Below are positions 1-10,340 of a stretch of DNA of 64,000 nucleotides, one piece after another. The DNA comes from Limanda limanda (lineage: Eukaryota; Chordata; Actinopteri; Pleuronectiformes; Pleuronectidae). Position numbers and translations under genes: made by a program. Each line of letters opens with the position of its first letter. Within the stretch, counting starts at the first letter, position 1. The stretch is from NCBI RefSeq assembly GCF_963576545.1, contig NC_083655.1, forward strand, positions 19,638,204 to 19,702,203. The letters run 5' to 3'. A model generated the notes under the pieces. It was not told the origin of the DNA. It made no database searches and was given only the letters and a program-made list of their open reading frames with translations.

Positions 1-3000
1 GCGACCACGACGGGGAACCCGGGCCGGTAGCACCTCTTCGCCGGCCAACAGATGAGCTGGCTTAAGTCTGTCCAACGAAACACGCTCCCTGCGCCCGCCC
101 ATGTCCAGAATGAAACTTTTAGAACCCGCCTCTAACACCCTAAACGGGCCGTCATACGGGGGCTGGAGGGGAAACCGGTGAGCATCGTGACGCACGAAAA
201 CAAACCGAGCGGTCGCGAGATCCGTCGGCACGAAAGACCGAGGAGAAAAATGATGCACGGGCACCGGTGCACAAGCGGACTGTGACGCAGGACGCGGAAA
301 GGGGGCCAAGCTGTGAGGCAGAAACTCCCCTGGGATGCGGAGCGGCTGACCGAGCACCAACTCTGCAGGCGAGGCATCCAGGTCAGCCTTAGGAGCCGAG
401 CGCAACCCGAGCATCACCCACGGCAACCGATCCAACCAGTTTGCATCTGAGAGCGCAGCCCGCAACGACGCCTTAAGCGACCGGTGAAAACGTTCACACA
501 AACCGTTACCCTGGGGGTGGTAGGCAGTGGTACGGTGAACCTGTGTGCCCAAAGACTTTGCTAGCGCCGACCAGAGCTCCGAAATGAACTGCGGGCCTCT
601 GTCAGAGGTGATATCAGACGGTGCACCAAAACGTGAGACCCAAGCTGAAAGAAAAGCGCGTGCCACGTCCGCAGATGTCGTGGAAGACAGAGGAACCGCC
701 TCTGGCCACCTAGTGGTCCGATCTACCATGGTAAGGAGATGTGTAAAACCCTGGGAAGGGGGAAGAGGCCCCACAAGGTCGATATGCACATGATCAAAAC
801 GCCTGGCTGGAATCAAAAATGGCTCGAGGGGCGCCCTAGCGTGCTGGTGAACTTTAGCTCGCTGACACGCCACACATGTGGCCGCCCACTCCTTGACCTC
901 TTTGCGAAGGCCAGGCCACACAAACTTCGAAGACGCCAACTTCACCGACGCCCGGACACCCGGATGAGAAAGAGAGTGCACCATATCAAAGACCCGACGG
1001 CGCCAAGCAACCGGCACCACCGGGCGGGGGCGGCCCGTGGAGACGTCGCAAAGGAGGGCAGGCCCACCATTTTGCACAACTGCCTCCTCCAGCTCCAGAC
1101 CGGTACTCGCAGCTCTCAGTGCAACGATACCCGGGTCCCCAGGTTGATCGGCAGCCAGTGCGGAAAAATCAACCCCAAGATGCACAGGGCACACCAGCAC
1201 CCGCGACAGGCAGTCTGCAACCGGGTTTGCTTTACCCGCCACATGTTGGATGTCTGTTGTGAATTCGGAGATCGCCGCTAGATGGCGCTGCTGGCGAGCA
1301 GACCATGGCTCTGTCACCTTTGCCATAGCAAACGTCAATGGTTTGTGGTCAACATAGGCTGTGAAAGGGCGGCCTTCCAGCAGGAAACGGAAATGACGCG
1401 TAGCCAGGTACAACGCTAACAGTTCCCGGTCAAACACACTGTATTTTCGCTCACTGTCTCGCAAACCGCGGCTAAAAAATGCAAGGGGCTGCCACGCACC
1501 CGCAACCCGCTGTTCAACAACTGCACCAACAGCCACATCCGAAGCATCGGTCGTGAGGGCGATGGGCGCCCGAGACGCGGGGTGCGCCAGAAGCGCCGCG
1601 TTAGCCAGGGCAGCCTTAGCCCCCTCAAAAGCCTGGATCCTCACAGGGGTCCAATCAACCTGGTCCTTGGCTTTCTTAAGCTTCAAAGCACCATACAATG
1701 GTTGCAAGAGTTGGGCCGCACGAGGCAAGAAACGATTGTAAAAATTTACCATGCCCAAAAACTCCTGTAGCGACCTGACCGAGACCGGGCGGGGAAAATC
1801 CGCAACTGCATGCACCTTCGAGGGCAAAGGAACCGCACCCTGCGACGAAATGCGATGGCCCAAAAAGTCTATGACAGACAGCCCAAACTGGCACTTGGCT
1901 GTGTTGACAATGAGACCATGCCCATCAAGGCGCTGGAAAACCTGCCTAAGGTGCGACAAATGTTCATCAGCCGACGGGCTGGCCACCAAGATGTCGTCCA
2001 AATAGACGAAAACAAACGCGAGGTCACGCAGCACCGAGTCCATCAATCGCTGAAACGTCTGCGCTGCGCCTTTAAGGCCGAACGGCATCCGCAGGAACTC
2101 GAAAAGCCCAAACGGCGTAATGACAGCAGTCTTGGGCACGTCCTCTGCCCGCACAGGCACCTGATGATAACCTCGCACCAAATCGATTTTAGAAAAAATT
2201 GTCATGCCCGCCAGACGAATCGAAAAATCCTGAACATGCGGAATTCGGTAACGGTCATGGGCCGTAATGTTATTTAAACGGCGGAAGTCGCCGCACGGCC
2301 GCCAAGAACCGTCCGCCTTGGGCACCATGTGGAGCGGTGAAGCCCACGGGCTGTTGGACCGCCTAACGATCCCCAAACGCTCCATGGTAGCAAACTCCTC
2401 CTTCGCGGTGGCCAACTTCACGGTGTCGAGGCGACGCGAACGTGCGAAAACAGGCGTACCCGCAGTGGGAATGAAATGTTCCACGCCGTGTTTAGTAACC
2501 GCGGCAGAAAATGCGGGCGTTGTCAGCGAAGGAAATTCCGCCAGTAAGCGCTGGAAGACATCCTTTGACGCCGCAAAATTAGCGTGTGTTAACGGCCCGG
2601 GTCCCCCTGACTGACACGGAAAAGACGCAAAAGACACAGCATCAATGAGCCTGCGATTAGTTACATCCACTAACAACCCATTAGTGCACAGAAAATCTGC
2701 TCCGATAATAGGAACCGTAATGGAGGCTACAACAAAATCACACAGAAATTTGCGTCCATTGAAACACACAGTCACAGACTTGGTACCAAACGTCTCTATA
2801 GCCGAGCCGTTAGCCGCTGTCAGACGCGGACCACTGCCACGGGCCGAGAGGTCCGTAGCTGCAGGAGGGAGAAGGCTCTTCTGCGAGCCGGAGTCCACCA
2901 GGAACTGATTACCTGATATGGAGTCATGAACGAACAGCAGCTCCTCTTGATCACCAGCGCCCACGGCTGCTACCGAGCGCCGGCTCTTCCGTTTCCCGGT

Positions 3001-3720
3001 GCCTGGAACGCGCACGGAGGAACGCAGCGGCGCGCCTTGCTGCCGAAGCGCTGATGGAAGAAACACAGCTGGCCGCGCTGTGTGCGGGTGGAGACTGCTC
3101 TGCACGGAGACGTTCCTCGAAGACAGCAGGATCCTGTCCGCCTCCTCAGCTAATCCACGGAAGTCGCCGGCCGCCAAACAGGAAGAGTTGGCGAGGGCTG
3201 CGCGCACCTGCAGCGGGAGCTGGCGCAGAAAGATGTGCGGGAACAGGAAACCCTCATCCTCGGAGCCCAGCAACGACAGCATCTCATCCATCCGGTCCAC
3301 TGCCGAACCATCACCCAAACCGGAAAGCGACAGTAGCTTGTCCGCTCTCTCCGCGGCTGACAAGCTGTAGCGTCGGAGGAGAAGCTGCCTGATGGCGGCG
3401 TATTTCCCTCGCAGCGGCGGGGCCCGCAGGAGCTGCATCACGCGCCGTGTGGATTGCTGGTCCAAAGCCGCGACCACCAAAAAATACCTGGAGTCGTCTG
3501 CCGTTACTCCTCGCAGATGGAAGAGAGCCTCGATGTGCTGAAACCACGGCGCGGGGTCGTTCTGCCAAAACTCCGGGAGCTTAACGTGCTCCGCGGAGCT
3601 GTTCGATCCTGGAAGCTGCTGCGCCATGGTCGTCGTGGAGACACGGTCCACGGGAGCCGGGGAAGAAAAAACGTCTTCCCCCGATGAGGAAGGGACACTA
3701 TCCTCCTTCACCTCGAACAT
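1..3720 (-). CDS. Gag-Pol polyprotein of a Ty3/Gypsy element, 5'-complete, C-terminus beyond the window
   Basis: A single frame is open from ATG at 3720-3718 to base 1, 1,240 codons without a stop; a second ATG lies at 3627. Residues 1 to about 240 are gag-like (FRGLAEEADRILL near 185-197). Protease carries LVDSGS with catalytic D at 276. Reverse transcriptase has PWASP, MPFGL and the YLDD catalytic motif at 573-576. RNase H has TDAS (D725), DREL (E766) and VDHKPL (D791). Integrase has the HHCC zinc site (H915, H919, C949, C952) and a DDE triad D981, D1040, E1076 with 35 residues between the last two. GPF at 1191-1193 marks the GPY/F module. The polyprotein would make the capsid and enzymes for replication through an RNA intermediate. 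Every catalytic motif is intact. Oddity: the cysteine-rich end of gag reads in another frame (see 2970-3071). Domain identity is certain; activity is inferred. Confidence 0.95.
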   Translation of the reverse strand, partial: MFEVKEDSVPSSSGEDVFSSPAPVDRVSTTTMAQQLPGSNSSAEHVKLPEFWQNDPAPWFQHIEALFHLRGVTADDSRYFLVVAALDQQSTRRVMQLLRAPPLRGKYAAIRQLLLRRYSLSAAERADKLLSLSGLGDGSAVDRMDEMLSLLGSEDEGFLFPHIFLRQLPLQVRAALANSSCLAAGDFRGLAEEADRILLSSRNVSVQSSLHPHTARPAVFLPSALRQQGAPLRSSVRVPGTGKRKSRRSVAAVGAGDQEELLFVHDSISGNQFLVDSGSQKSLLPPAATDLSARGSGPRLTAANGSAIETFGTKSVTVCFNGRKFLCDFVVASITVPIIGADFLCTNGLLVDVTNRRLIDAVSFASFPCQSGGPGPLTHANFAASKDVFQRLLAEFPSLTTPAFSAAVTKHGVEHFIPTAGTPVFARSRRLDTVKLATAKEEFATMERLGIVRRSNSPWASPLHMVPKADGSWRPCGDFRRLNNITAHDRYRIPHVQDFSIRLAGMTIFSKIDLVRGYHQVPVRAEDVPKTAVITPFGLFEFLRMPFGLKGAAQTFQRLMDSVLRDLAFVFVYLDDILVASPSADEHLSHLRQVFQRLDGHGLIVNTAKCQFGLSVIDFLGHRISSQGAVPLPSKVHAVADFPRPVSVRSLQEFLGMVNFYNRFLPRAAQLLQPLYGALKLKKAKDQVDWTPVRIQAFEGAKAALANAALLAHPASRAPIALTTDASDVAVGAVVEQRVAGAWQPLAFFSRGLRDSERKYSVFDRELLALYLATRHFRFLLEGRPFTAYVDHKPLTFAMAKVTEPWSARQQRHLAAISEFTTDIQHVAGKANPVADCLSRVLVCPVHLGVDFSALAADQPGDPGIVALRAASTGLELEEAVVQNGGPALLCDVSTGRPRPVVPVAWRRRVFDMVHSLSHPGVRASVKLASSKFVWPGLRKEVKEWAATCVACQRAKVHQHARAPLEPFLIPARRFDHVHIDLVGPLPPSQGFTHLLTMVDRTTRWPEAVPLSSTTSADVARAFLSAWVSRFGAPSDITSDRGPQFISELWSALAKSLGTQVHRTTAYHPQGNGLCERFHRSLKASLRAALSDANWLDRLPWVMLGLRSAPKADLDASPAELVLGQPLRIPGEFLPHSLAPFPRPASQSACAPVPVHHFSPRSFVPTDLATARFVFVRHDAHRFPLQPPYDGPFRVLEAGSKSFILDMGGRRERVSLDRLKPAHLLAGEEVLPARVPRRGR
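2954..2997 (-). promoter_or_regulatory. Putative -1 ribosomal frameshift signal at the gag/pol junction
   Basis: The minus strand has the heptamer GGGAAAC at 2997-2991, phased as G GGA AAC in the CFFH frame. A 7-nt spacer follows (2990-2984), then a 7-bp stem (2983-2977 with 2960-2954, one G-T pair) whose loop holds the gag TAG stop. Slipping -1 here leads exactly into the protease frame. GGGAAAC is a known retroviral -1 slip site. Function in this element is inferred. Confidence 0.55.
2970..3071 (-). other. Cysteine-rich gag C-terminus (CFFH...C...C) read in a displaced frame
   Basis: A segment on the minus strand, in a different frame from both flanking gag and pol, encodes LCFFHQRFGSKARRC followed by PPC and ends at TAG (2972-2970). 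This CxxH...C...C peptide is the normal end of gag in this Gypsy group and is usually continuous with the rest of gag. In the main frame the same bases give an unconserved peptide. Either a single-base insertion (or 2-base deletion) between about 3119 and 3066 displaced it, or the copy expresses it by frameshifting. Confidence 0.6.
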
Positions 3721-3730
3721 GTCCAAAAAA

Positions 3731-3741
3731 CGGGGTCACCA
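3731..3741 (-). other. Primer-binding site, tRNA-Trp type
   Basis: The minus strand reads TGGTGACCCCG directly after the LTR plus one base. This is complementary to the 3' end of vertebrate tRNA-Trp (CGGGGTCA plus CCA). Complementarity stops after 11 nt, where a T-run follows. The gag ATG at 3720 begins only about 10 nt further on. Confidence 0.75.
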
Positions 3742-3742
3742 A

Positions 3743-3909
3743 TGTGGCAGGACAAGGAAAGGCAGAGACGCAGGTACTGCTTACTGTTGTTTATTCAGTA
3801 GTCAGGAGAAAAGGCACATGTTCCCCATACGGGAAGTATATATAGCTACAGACTTTACATTTCCCATCGACCCACCGGGTGAGAGGACACACCCATGAGT
3901 GCACGCCAC

Positions 3910-3910
<1 letters not shown>
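3743..3910 (-). repeat. 5' LTR of the Ty3/Gypsy element, about 168 bp
   Basis: The minus strand begins TGTGGC at 3910 and ends GCCACA at 3743, a perfect 6-bp terminal inverted repeat in TG...CA form. The inner edge touches the primer-binding site after one base. It contains a TATATATA box (3837-3844) and, about 40 nt downstream, an AATAAA signal (3795-3790). It is short for a Gypsy LTR. The outer edge is inferred from the inverted repeat because the partner LTR is not visible. Confidence 0.8.
3790..3844 (-). promoter_or_regulatory. LTR core promoter (TATA) and polyadenylation signal
   Basis: On the minus strand TATATATA occupies 3844-3837 and AATAAA occupies 3795-3790. The order and spacing are those expected for a short U3-R-U5 LTR that both starts and ends the element transcript. 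The start site itself cannot be placed from sequence. Confidence 0.55.

Positions 3911-3911
<1 letters not shown>

Positions 3912-3948
<37 letters not shown>
3912..3948. repeat. (ATT)n microsatellite
   Basis: About 12 copies of TAT/ATT directly beside the outer LTR edge. Confidence 0.95.
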
Positions 3949-5790
3949 GTATGTTCCTCATTCAATACATACTGTTTCATATATATGACTTTGCTTGTTA
4001 TTGTCTTTGCTTGGTCTTAGTGATTCCCTTTGTAAATATGTGTTTTATATTGTATATTCATTTACGATTACAGATAAATATATATTTAATTATATATGTC
4101 AATTAACAAATGACCCTTATCTGTTTTAAAAGATGTTGGAATGACTAAGGAAGATGTTTCTGAAATGCTTGGGTTTTTTGCTCTTTTTAAATGTGAAAAG
4201 AATGAAGATAGAAAATGTGGACTGTTTTGAATTCCTAAAAATTAAGTGTATAAATAAAACATATTGCACCTGAAGAGACGGCTCCAGGCAGAAGAGAAGA
4301 GCAGATTCCAGTCCCTGACTTTAATGAACATTTTTGCACAACATCTTCCTAAGAAATTAGTAGAACAAAATATTACATGTTAGGAAATTAAAGATAAAGG
4401 AGAAGGACGAAACCAGGTTCAGAGGGCGGTCTGTCCTAATTAACTGAGCTGCTATCACATTCACTGAATGGAAACTAGAGGCTGCCACTGTCCAAACACA
4501 GGATAGCTACAATAAAAATGTGTGTAGACATGCTATCGCTGGAGGTCATTCCTGCGGTCTGAAACCTCGTCTGTGGGTAAACACAGCACTGCAGTGTGTG
4601 GAAGCATCATCACTACCGCTGGAAATGTCATTTCTGTGGATACAGAATCTGGTAGAAATGTCACCGCCTTGGTTAGGGCTGTTATCACCCCAATCACCAG
4701 CGCTATTTATTCAGGTCAGTCTGGACATATGAGTTGAGAAGGCGACCCCTCCAGTCCCGCCAGCGACGGGCCGTCAGCAAGAGCAGCAGTGGGAGAGTAC
4801 GGCAATGGTCTGATGGAGCAGAGGGGGGGGGGGTGGCTGGGAGATGAATAATTCCTGATCTTGGCTTTGTTTCAAGCGGCGGTCAGTCACACTTGCTCAG
4901 ATTGCCCAGGTGAGAGAAGCTTTCTGGCAGCCGCAGCACTGCAAGATATTAGAGCAAACAAGGAAAATACAGTCGGAGACTTGGATTACAATTCAAGAGA
5001 GTGGATTTTTCTCTGTATCAGCTCTGATTGATTGATTCTGCAGACCCCCACAGTGATGGAAAATGCATATCCAGGGTTTCTGTGTTAATTGTACATTCGT
5101 ATTTTGGTTTGACGAACGTATTTGCAAAAAAACAATATAATATTGTCTCTGTATTTTCTTTTCCTGTAAAATGTTTTCTCTTTCAGTGTTTATGTCACAT
5201 TGCAGCCAATGAATTCTGCCAGTTAGTGACCGGCACGCAGGGACCGATGCTTAAATCCACGGGTGTATAAGTGACGGTAAAGTGGCGAAAGGATCTCTAC
5301 ACCAGAGAGCAGGCTGTCCTGGGGACTTTCCATGTTTCGCTGCTAGTTACTGTCAACTCTGTTGCTGTGGTGTGAGGCTCAGTCAGTGCTACTGTAGCTA
5401 CTGTAAACACCGATCAATCACTGCAACCATCTCCTCCAAAGCTTTGTGAGAAAGCTCTGACAGCATCTTTAATTAACTCTGACATTATTTCATGACCTAT
5501 TAATTGTCCATATTTAAAACACAATTAAACAGCTTTTGATATATTTAATGAAACAGTGTAAGATTTGAGGGGGGAGTTTCCCATGGCAACACTTCATTCT
5601 CAGTGTCTGTGCCTTTCTGACTGGTAAACATCACACCCTACGTTCAATTTACGATGATATAAGACGTTTTCCAACCAGCTCACACACACATTTTGTATGA
5701 GGATGTGTTGGATTAATGCAGTTACTTTCAGTACTTGAACTTCCCAGTACTGTTTCATTACTGCAACACTGTGATAGTGAATATTGTCTG
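3949..5790. other. Non-coding DNA, no gene recognised
   Basis: AT-rich sequence with only short chance open frames. An 11-G run lies at 4823-4833. A 68-codon open stretch near 4526-4734 matches nothing I recognise. Confidence 0.6.
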
Positions 5791-5960
5791 TTTTGTATTT
5801 ATATAGCACTTTAGTCTTGATGACAACTCAAAGTTCTTTACAGTACAGTTGTTTTGGTCATTTACTCATTCACACTCATTCATACATCTATAGGGTAGTT
5901 CTTATTTTCTATGAAGGGCAATTTGGGGTTCAGTATCTTGCGCAAGGACACTCCGTGATG
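5791..5960 (+). repeat. Dispersed teleost repeat (family A) copy
   Basis: Contains the order 'tatatagcact', 'cttgatgacaactcaaag', 'cattcacactcattcat', 'gggttcagtatcttgcgcaagg' that recurs widely in teleost genomes. A more diverged relative lies at 30,496-30,655. I do not know its formal class. Confidence 0.6.
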
Positions 5961-6504
5961 TTTGTGATGTGTGTTTGATCTGTCTGTAATAATATAAAAC
6001 AGTAATAATACTAATAATAAGAATAATTCTTCTTCTTCTTATGATATACCAATTTAAAGGAACTCTTTTTAATTATAACAATTCTGACCTTGTTAGTACA
6101 AACAAAAAACAAGCACTGATTAGAAATGAATTGAAATGAATTGAATTTTAATATCAGTTACAAAAAAAAATTTTTTGACCTGTTGTGTGTTTTGTTTCTT
6201 CGAGAGATTTTATCCAGATTTTATTAGACACATCTTTCAGAGGCCCTTGAAAAAAAAATGTGTTTCCGTGTTTTTTCTTGTGCTGAGAGAAAATTACTTC
6301 CTGAAGTCACAAAAGCCTTCTGGTGGGGTAATTATTTCAAAAACACACTTTTGTGAGTGCATTTGTTTCTCTCCACTCTCGTCTCAGCTCCTGCCGCTTC
6401 CAGATACTCAGATACGAGGGCCAGGGTGAAATGAGCCGATAATATGGCATTTAAACAAACTCCTCCGACTCCCATCGCCCACTCTGACATGCACAATCAA
6501 CGGA

Positions 6505-6525
6505 CCCCCCCCCCCCCCCCCCCCC
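6505..6525. repeat. Poly(C) run, 21 bases
   Basis: Uninterrupted C21 on the plus strand. Apparent open frames across it are artefacts of the homopolymer. Confidence 0.95.
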
Positions 6526-7321
6526 GCACATAGAAACAGAATGTAATCCTTGCAATAAAGATGTGTTGACAACGGCAGTGTGAGACAACATGCTATTTTC
6601 TCTTCCACGTGTACCTCTTATTCAGTCTGCCCTACATTCTTAATGTGTGACGGGGAGTGCTGCAAACAAGCCGGTGTCACTTTCCCACACGCCTAAAGCG
6701 GTGACTTCAGGGACGCTTTGTAACGACGAGCAAAATGTTCTACAAGCTCCACGCACTTCCTGCGGTGAGCAGATAGAAGGGGTTTGGGCTGATTTTTAAT
6801 GACAAGATTTGCTGCATTTTATGCTTAATGTTCTTTTGGACTATGTCCGTGGCTCTGTTCAGCTGACTCATCTTCTCTTTATTTAGTTATATAAAAGAAG
6901 AAGGCTGAAGCCTCTGCGGAAATAAAGAAAAGGGTCATGAACAAACTCAGGACCCCATTAGAAAGCCTCGGTAAGGCCTCCATCCATATGCACAATGCTC
7001 CCGGGGGACGGTGGCAGCTACGCCACTGGGGAAGTGTCCTGTACTCTGCTCCGGTTATGAAATAGAAAGGAGGAAAGCACTCAGAGCCACCGAGCCTCAG
7101 TGGATTGTTTCAGTTTTTTTTATTTTAACTTTAAGTATGTAATAGGCATTCAAACAGCAATAACCTCAACATATCCTCTGGGCAGAAAAAGCCAGTGTTG
7201 GCTAAAAGCTGCTGAAGCACTCTGCTGTTCATTTGCAATCATTGCGTTTGTTCCCCGCTTCAGATGTAGTGAGGCTTGTAAAGAATCAACCAGCCCACCA
7301 TGTCTGAACACACACTAACAT

Positions 7322-7346
7322 ACACACACACACACACACGCACACA
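7322..7346. repeat. (CA)n microsatellite
   Basis: About 12 CA units with one G interruption. Confidence 0.9.
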
Positions 7347-7689
7347 GCCCGATCAAAATGTTATTTGACTAAAATAAAGAGGCATGAAGATAATTGACCA
7401 GCTTACCTTGATCATTTATATATTATTTAAAAGAAACAGGCATTTTTTAAACAAGTTTATATTCACTATTGCAGCTTGGAGGCCACTTGCAGTCTTTTCC
7501 TGGCATTCTTCAAACATTCTCTTTCCCATGTTCAGAGGAAATTCAAGGACTTGTTGGGTAGAAGCAAATGTTCCACGTGCATTTTATTTGAATAGCTCGT
7601 AACTAGCAACTTGCAACCAGATACTTCTGGCCTGCATCGACTTATGATACATGTATGAATTATACACTCTCTCTCTCACCTCATCTCCA

Positions 7690-7856
7690 CCCACCTCTCC
7701 TCTCTTCACCATCTCCTTCCAATCCAGAGCTTTCTTCCTGTTAATGAGGGTTTTTAACTTTGAGGGTCTTGACCTCACTATGTAAAGTGCCTTGAATAAA
7801 TATATGTTATGATTTGGTGCTATACATATACGATTGAGTTGAACTGAATTTAGACC
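7690..7856 (+). repeat. Dispersed teleost repeat (family B), 3' end
   Basis: Ends with 'gtaaagtgccttgaataaa', 'tgttatgatttggtgctata' and a decayed TTGAA-type tail. This is a very common teleost repeat terminus. Copies in the opposite orientation are seen at 45,310-45,435 and, more weakly, at 51,058-51,135. Confidence 0.6.
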
Positions 7857-9557
7857 CTAGCTTTATTAAAGTCACTTTTAGCACCATCATTTGTACTGTC
7901 AGGATTCACATGCTTTTTCCAACTTATACTATGGATGTTTGAGCCGTGAATTCCTTTGAAACATGTGCGATACAATGATTTAAGTGGCTGTGGTCAAAAT
8001 ATATCATCTTCAGTTGGATGAAGAATCGGCTATATATCAAGATGCATTTATATATGAATAAATGCATATTTCCAATGCTTTCACTCGCCTTCTCCTGCCA
8101 CCTCTTACTGCATGCTGTGCATGGTTTTCTATTTCCCCTTGTTGTCTAACAGTTTTCCTCAGCAAATAATCCAGTCCATCAGTCAACACAACCCATATTT
8201 ACTGCTACATATTTACACTGGGACTGCCAGACACTCAACTGATGGCTTCAATTTACAATTACCCTCACAGATTTGATAGGCGACTCTGGCAGGCTCAGAC
8301 TAGAATTCTCAAGTTCCCCCCGGAGACTTGCTTTGGAAATTGCTTTCCATTAAAGACATCCTTCATGTCGACCTTTTGTCATTACCTGTGAAGACGAGGC
8401 AGAGAGACAAATGAACTGAATCATAGGAAAAACTTGTGATTGTCACTGATCTCCTCTATGTATTTGAGTTTCATTTGCACTTTGAGTTTTTAAGCAGTTT
8501 TTCCTTCTGAGCGTACAATTCCTAATCTGATGCTATGCACAGGTGACTGAGAGCACACCGCCACTCCTCTACTCATCCACTATTTGGTAATCATTCATGC
8601 AGTGCTGTTTACCACTTTCCACAGAATGATGAAATAATGAAACGTGGCACGGCTCCTCGGTGAAAAGCCCAGGAAATCAAATGTTCTCATAAATGAGATG
8701 AGAGGAGATACACATCTGCGACTGGATGGAAGCAAAGCAAAGACAAGCCCTCATTTCTAATGCTGTCAAAAACAACAGGGATAATTAGTGTTGCAGAGAA
8801 TACCTAATTATCGTTCTATTCAGGACCCGACCTTTTCCCTCTCATTTTATACTTCCTTTGAAAATGAGGTCTCTTATGTCTTAAAATAACCTGAACCTGA
8901 GAACTGAGCTGTATCTCCCTTTACAAGTTGGACTCCAGCTGCGTTGCTGAAAGGATTAGCATAGTATGTTAATACTCAGTCACTGGTTGTGTGTGTCAGA
9001 GCCCCGCCTCCTGCCTTCACTTTGTTTAAAATCAAAGCTTTGCTTAGCATTTATGCTGAGACTTAAGAATCACGTGCAGGTGCACTGAAACCAACTTTAT
9101 CTGTCTGGCTGCATATCAGCTGTTTGATCTTAAGAAGTAAGAAAGTTTTTCTGCTTCAGTCTTCAGGAGCCTTCATTACCTGAAGGGATTATGTGGGTAG
9201 AAACTGGAGAGGTAAAGAAACCACCCGCATGTGCACATAAAGCTTTGAACATTTATCGTTGATCTGAATTCATTTTACACTTACAGTACATTTAAGGAGG
9301 TGCTACTGTACTGTATATGGTGAGCAAGCCCTTATCCATTGAATACCCCCTTCTACCACTGTCTGAAAATGGATTAAAAATATAACATTGGGTTTTTCAG
9401 CAAACTTGAGCCACAATATGTCAACTTTTTTAATTTAATGTACCCTGATGACAGTATAAATAAAAACACACATGGAGAGGAGAAGGAGACATGTGTTTGT
9501 GTATAAGGAGACAGGTCCTTTGCTCCTTTCTTTACACAACAGGTCAATCACTCGAAA
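7857..9557. other. Non-coding DNA, no gene or clear repeat recognised
   Basis: AT-rich, many stops in all frames. Several TAATTA-type motifs near 8780-8815 hint at regulatory DNA, but nothing can be assigned. Confidence 0.5.
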
Positions 9558-9890
9558 TCCATCCATCAATTATCAATTCTGCTTATCCTTTGAGGGTCAC
9601 GGGGGAGCTGGAGACAATCCCAGGTGAAATTGAGTGAGAGGTGGGATACACCCTGGACAGCTCGTAAAACGTATTGCATGCCCACACTCTCACATTCACC
9701 CACTATGGTCAATTTAGTATTTGGAATGGACCTAACCCGGCTCTGCATGTCTTTGGAGTGACTCACTATAGCCACTTTCACAAATGCACTGGACCCCGCA
9801 GATCCTCTCATTTTCTCCAGAGGAGGTGCATGTGTGAACAGAAACATCTGAATGAGAGCCGCCGCAGGTTGTAATGACTTTATCCGCCTG
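9558..9890 (+). repeat. Dispersed teleost repeat (family C)
   Basis: Begins with an ATCCATCCAT-type start, then 'ctgcttatcctttgagggtc', 'gggggagctggagacaatcc' and 'tgcatgtctttgga'. This order is characteristic of a very abundant teleost element. Smaller pieces of the same family occur at 22,145-22,235 and, reversed, at 22,690-22,735. Confidence 0.65.
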
Positions 9891-9899
9891 ACCTCCTAG

Positions 9900-10340
9900 T
9901 ATAATGTCCATAGAATCCAAAGCTGATGTGAGAACACAGCAGGGGATCCCCAACTGGATTTACTGCAAGCAAGTGGAGGAGGTTAATGATGCTTCCAACC
10001 CACGTCAGACGCAAAAATAAAAGAAAACCAGTATTTCCCGGTGAAGAAGCAGCAACAGACACGTTGAAGACCCAGATGAAGATGTCAAGAGAGTTTTTGG
10101 TGATAAGAGCTGACGACGCCGACAGGGTGCTGTAAACATGACCGCGTGATCCAGGCAGAAGACTCTGCTTCCTGTCTCTACCTGCTCCACCTCTCACCTG
10201 AATAACACGGGGGGGTTGATGCTGTTGGGAACACGTCTGTGCATTGAACCTCCCGCTGTGAGAAACATGAACTCTGGGTAAACTCTGTAGCCAATTCTCT
10301 GGATTTTACCCGGAGGTCATGTCTGAAAACAGGTGATGCT
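9900..10340 (+). repeat. Dispersed repeat (family D), copy 1
   Basis: Shares 'gttgaagac...gaagatgt', 'gagtttttggtgat', 'gacgacgccgac...gtaaac' and the end motif 'ggaggtcatgtctgaaaac' in the same order with 20,035-20,290. A transposable origin is inferred; I cannot name the family. Confidence 0.5.

Larger units (their letters stand above)
1..3910 (-). mobile_element. Ty3/Gypsy LTR retrotransposon, 5' LTR to integrase (runs off the left edge)
   Basis: Read on the minus strand, the order is LTR (3910-3743), tRNA-Trp primer-binding site (3741-3731), gag, protease, reverse transcriptase, RNase H, integrase. RT before RNase H before integrase is the Ty3/Gypsy (Metaviridae) order. The 3' end of pol, the polypurine tract and the 3' LTR lie outside the window, so LTR-LTR identity and the target-site duplication cannot be checked. 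The element is much more GC-rich than the flanking DNA. It abuts an (ATT)n microsatellite at 3912-3948. The lack of any stop or visible frame loss in 3.7 kb suggests a recent insertion. Confidence 0.95.

Noticed and set aside
132..377. Minus-strand 81-codon frame
   Set aside because: Out-of-frame shadow of the Gypsy integrase region.
739..1281. Plus-strand 180-codon frame
   Set aside because: Antisense to the gag-pol frame; no domain, product follows GC-rich composition.
1810..2614. Plus-strand frames of 155 and 115 codons
   Set aside because: Antisense shadows of the reverse transcriptase and protease region.
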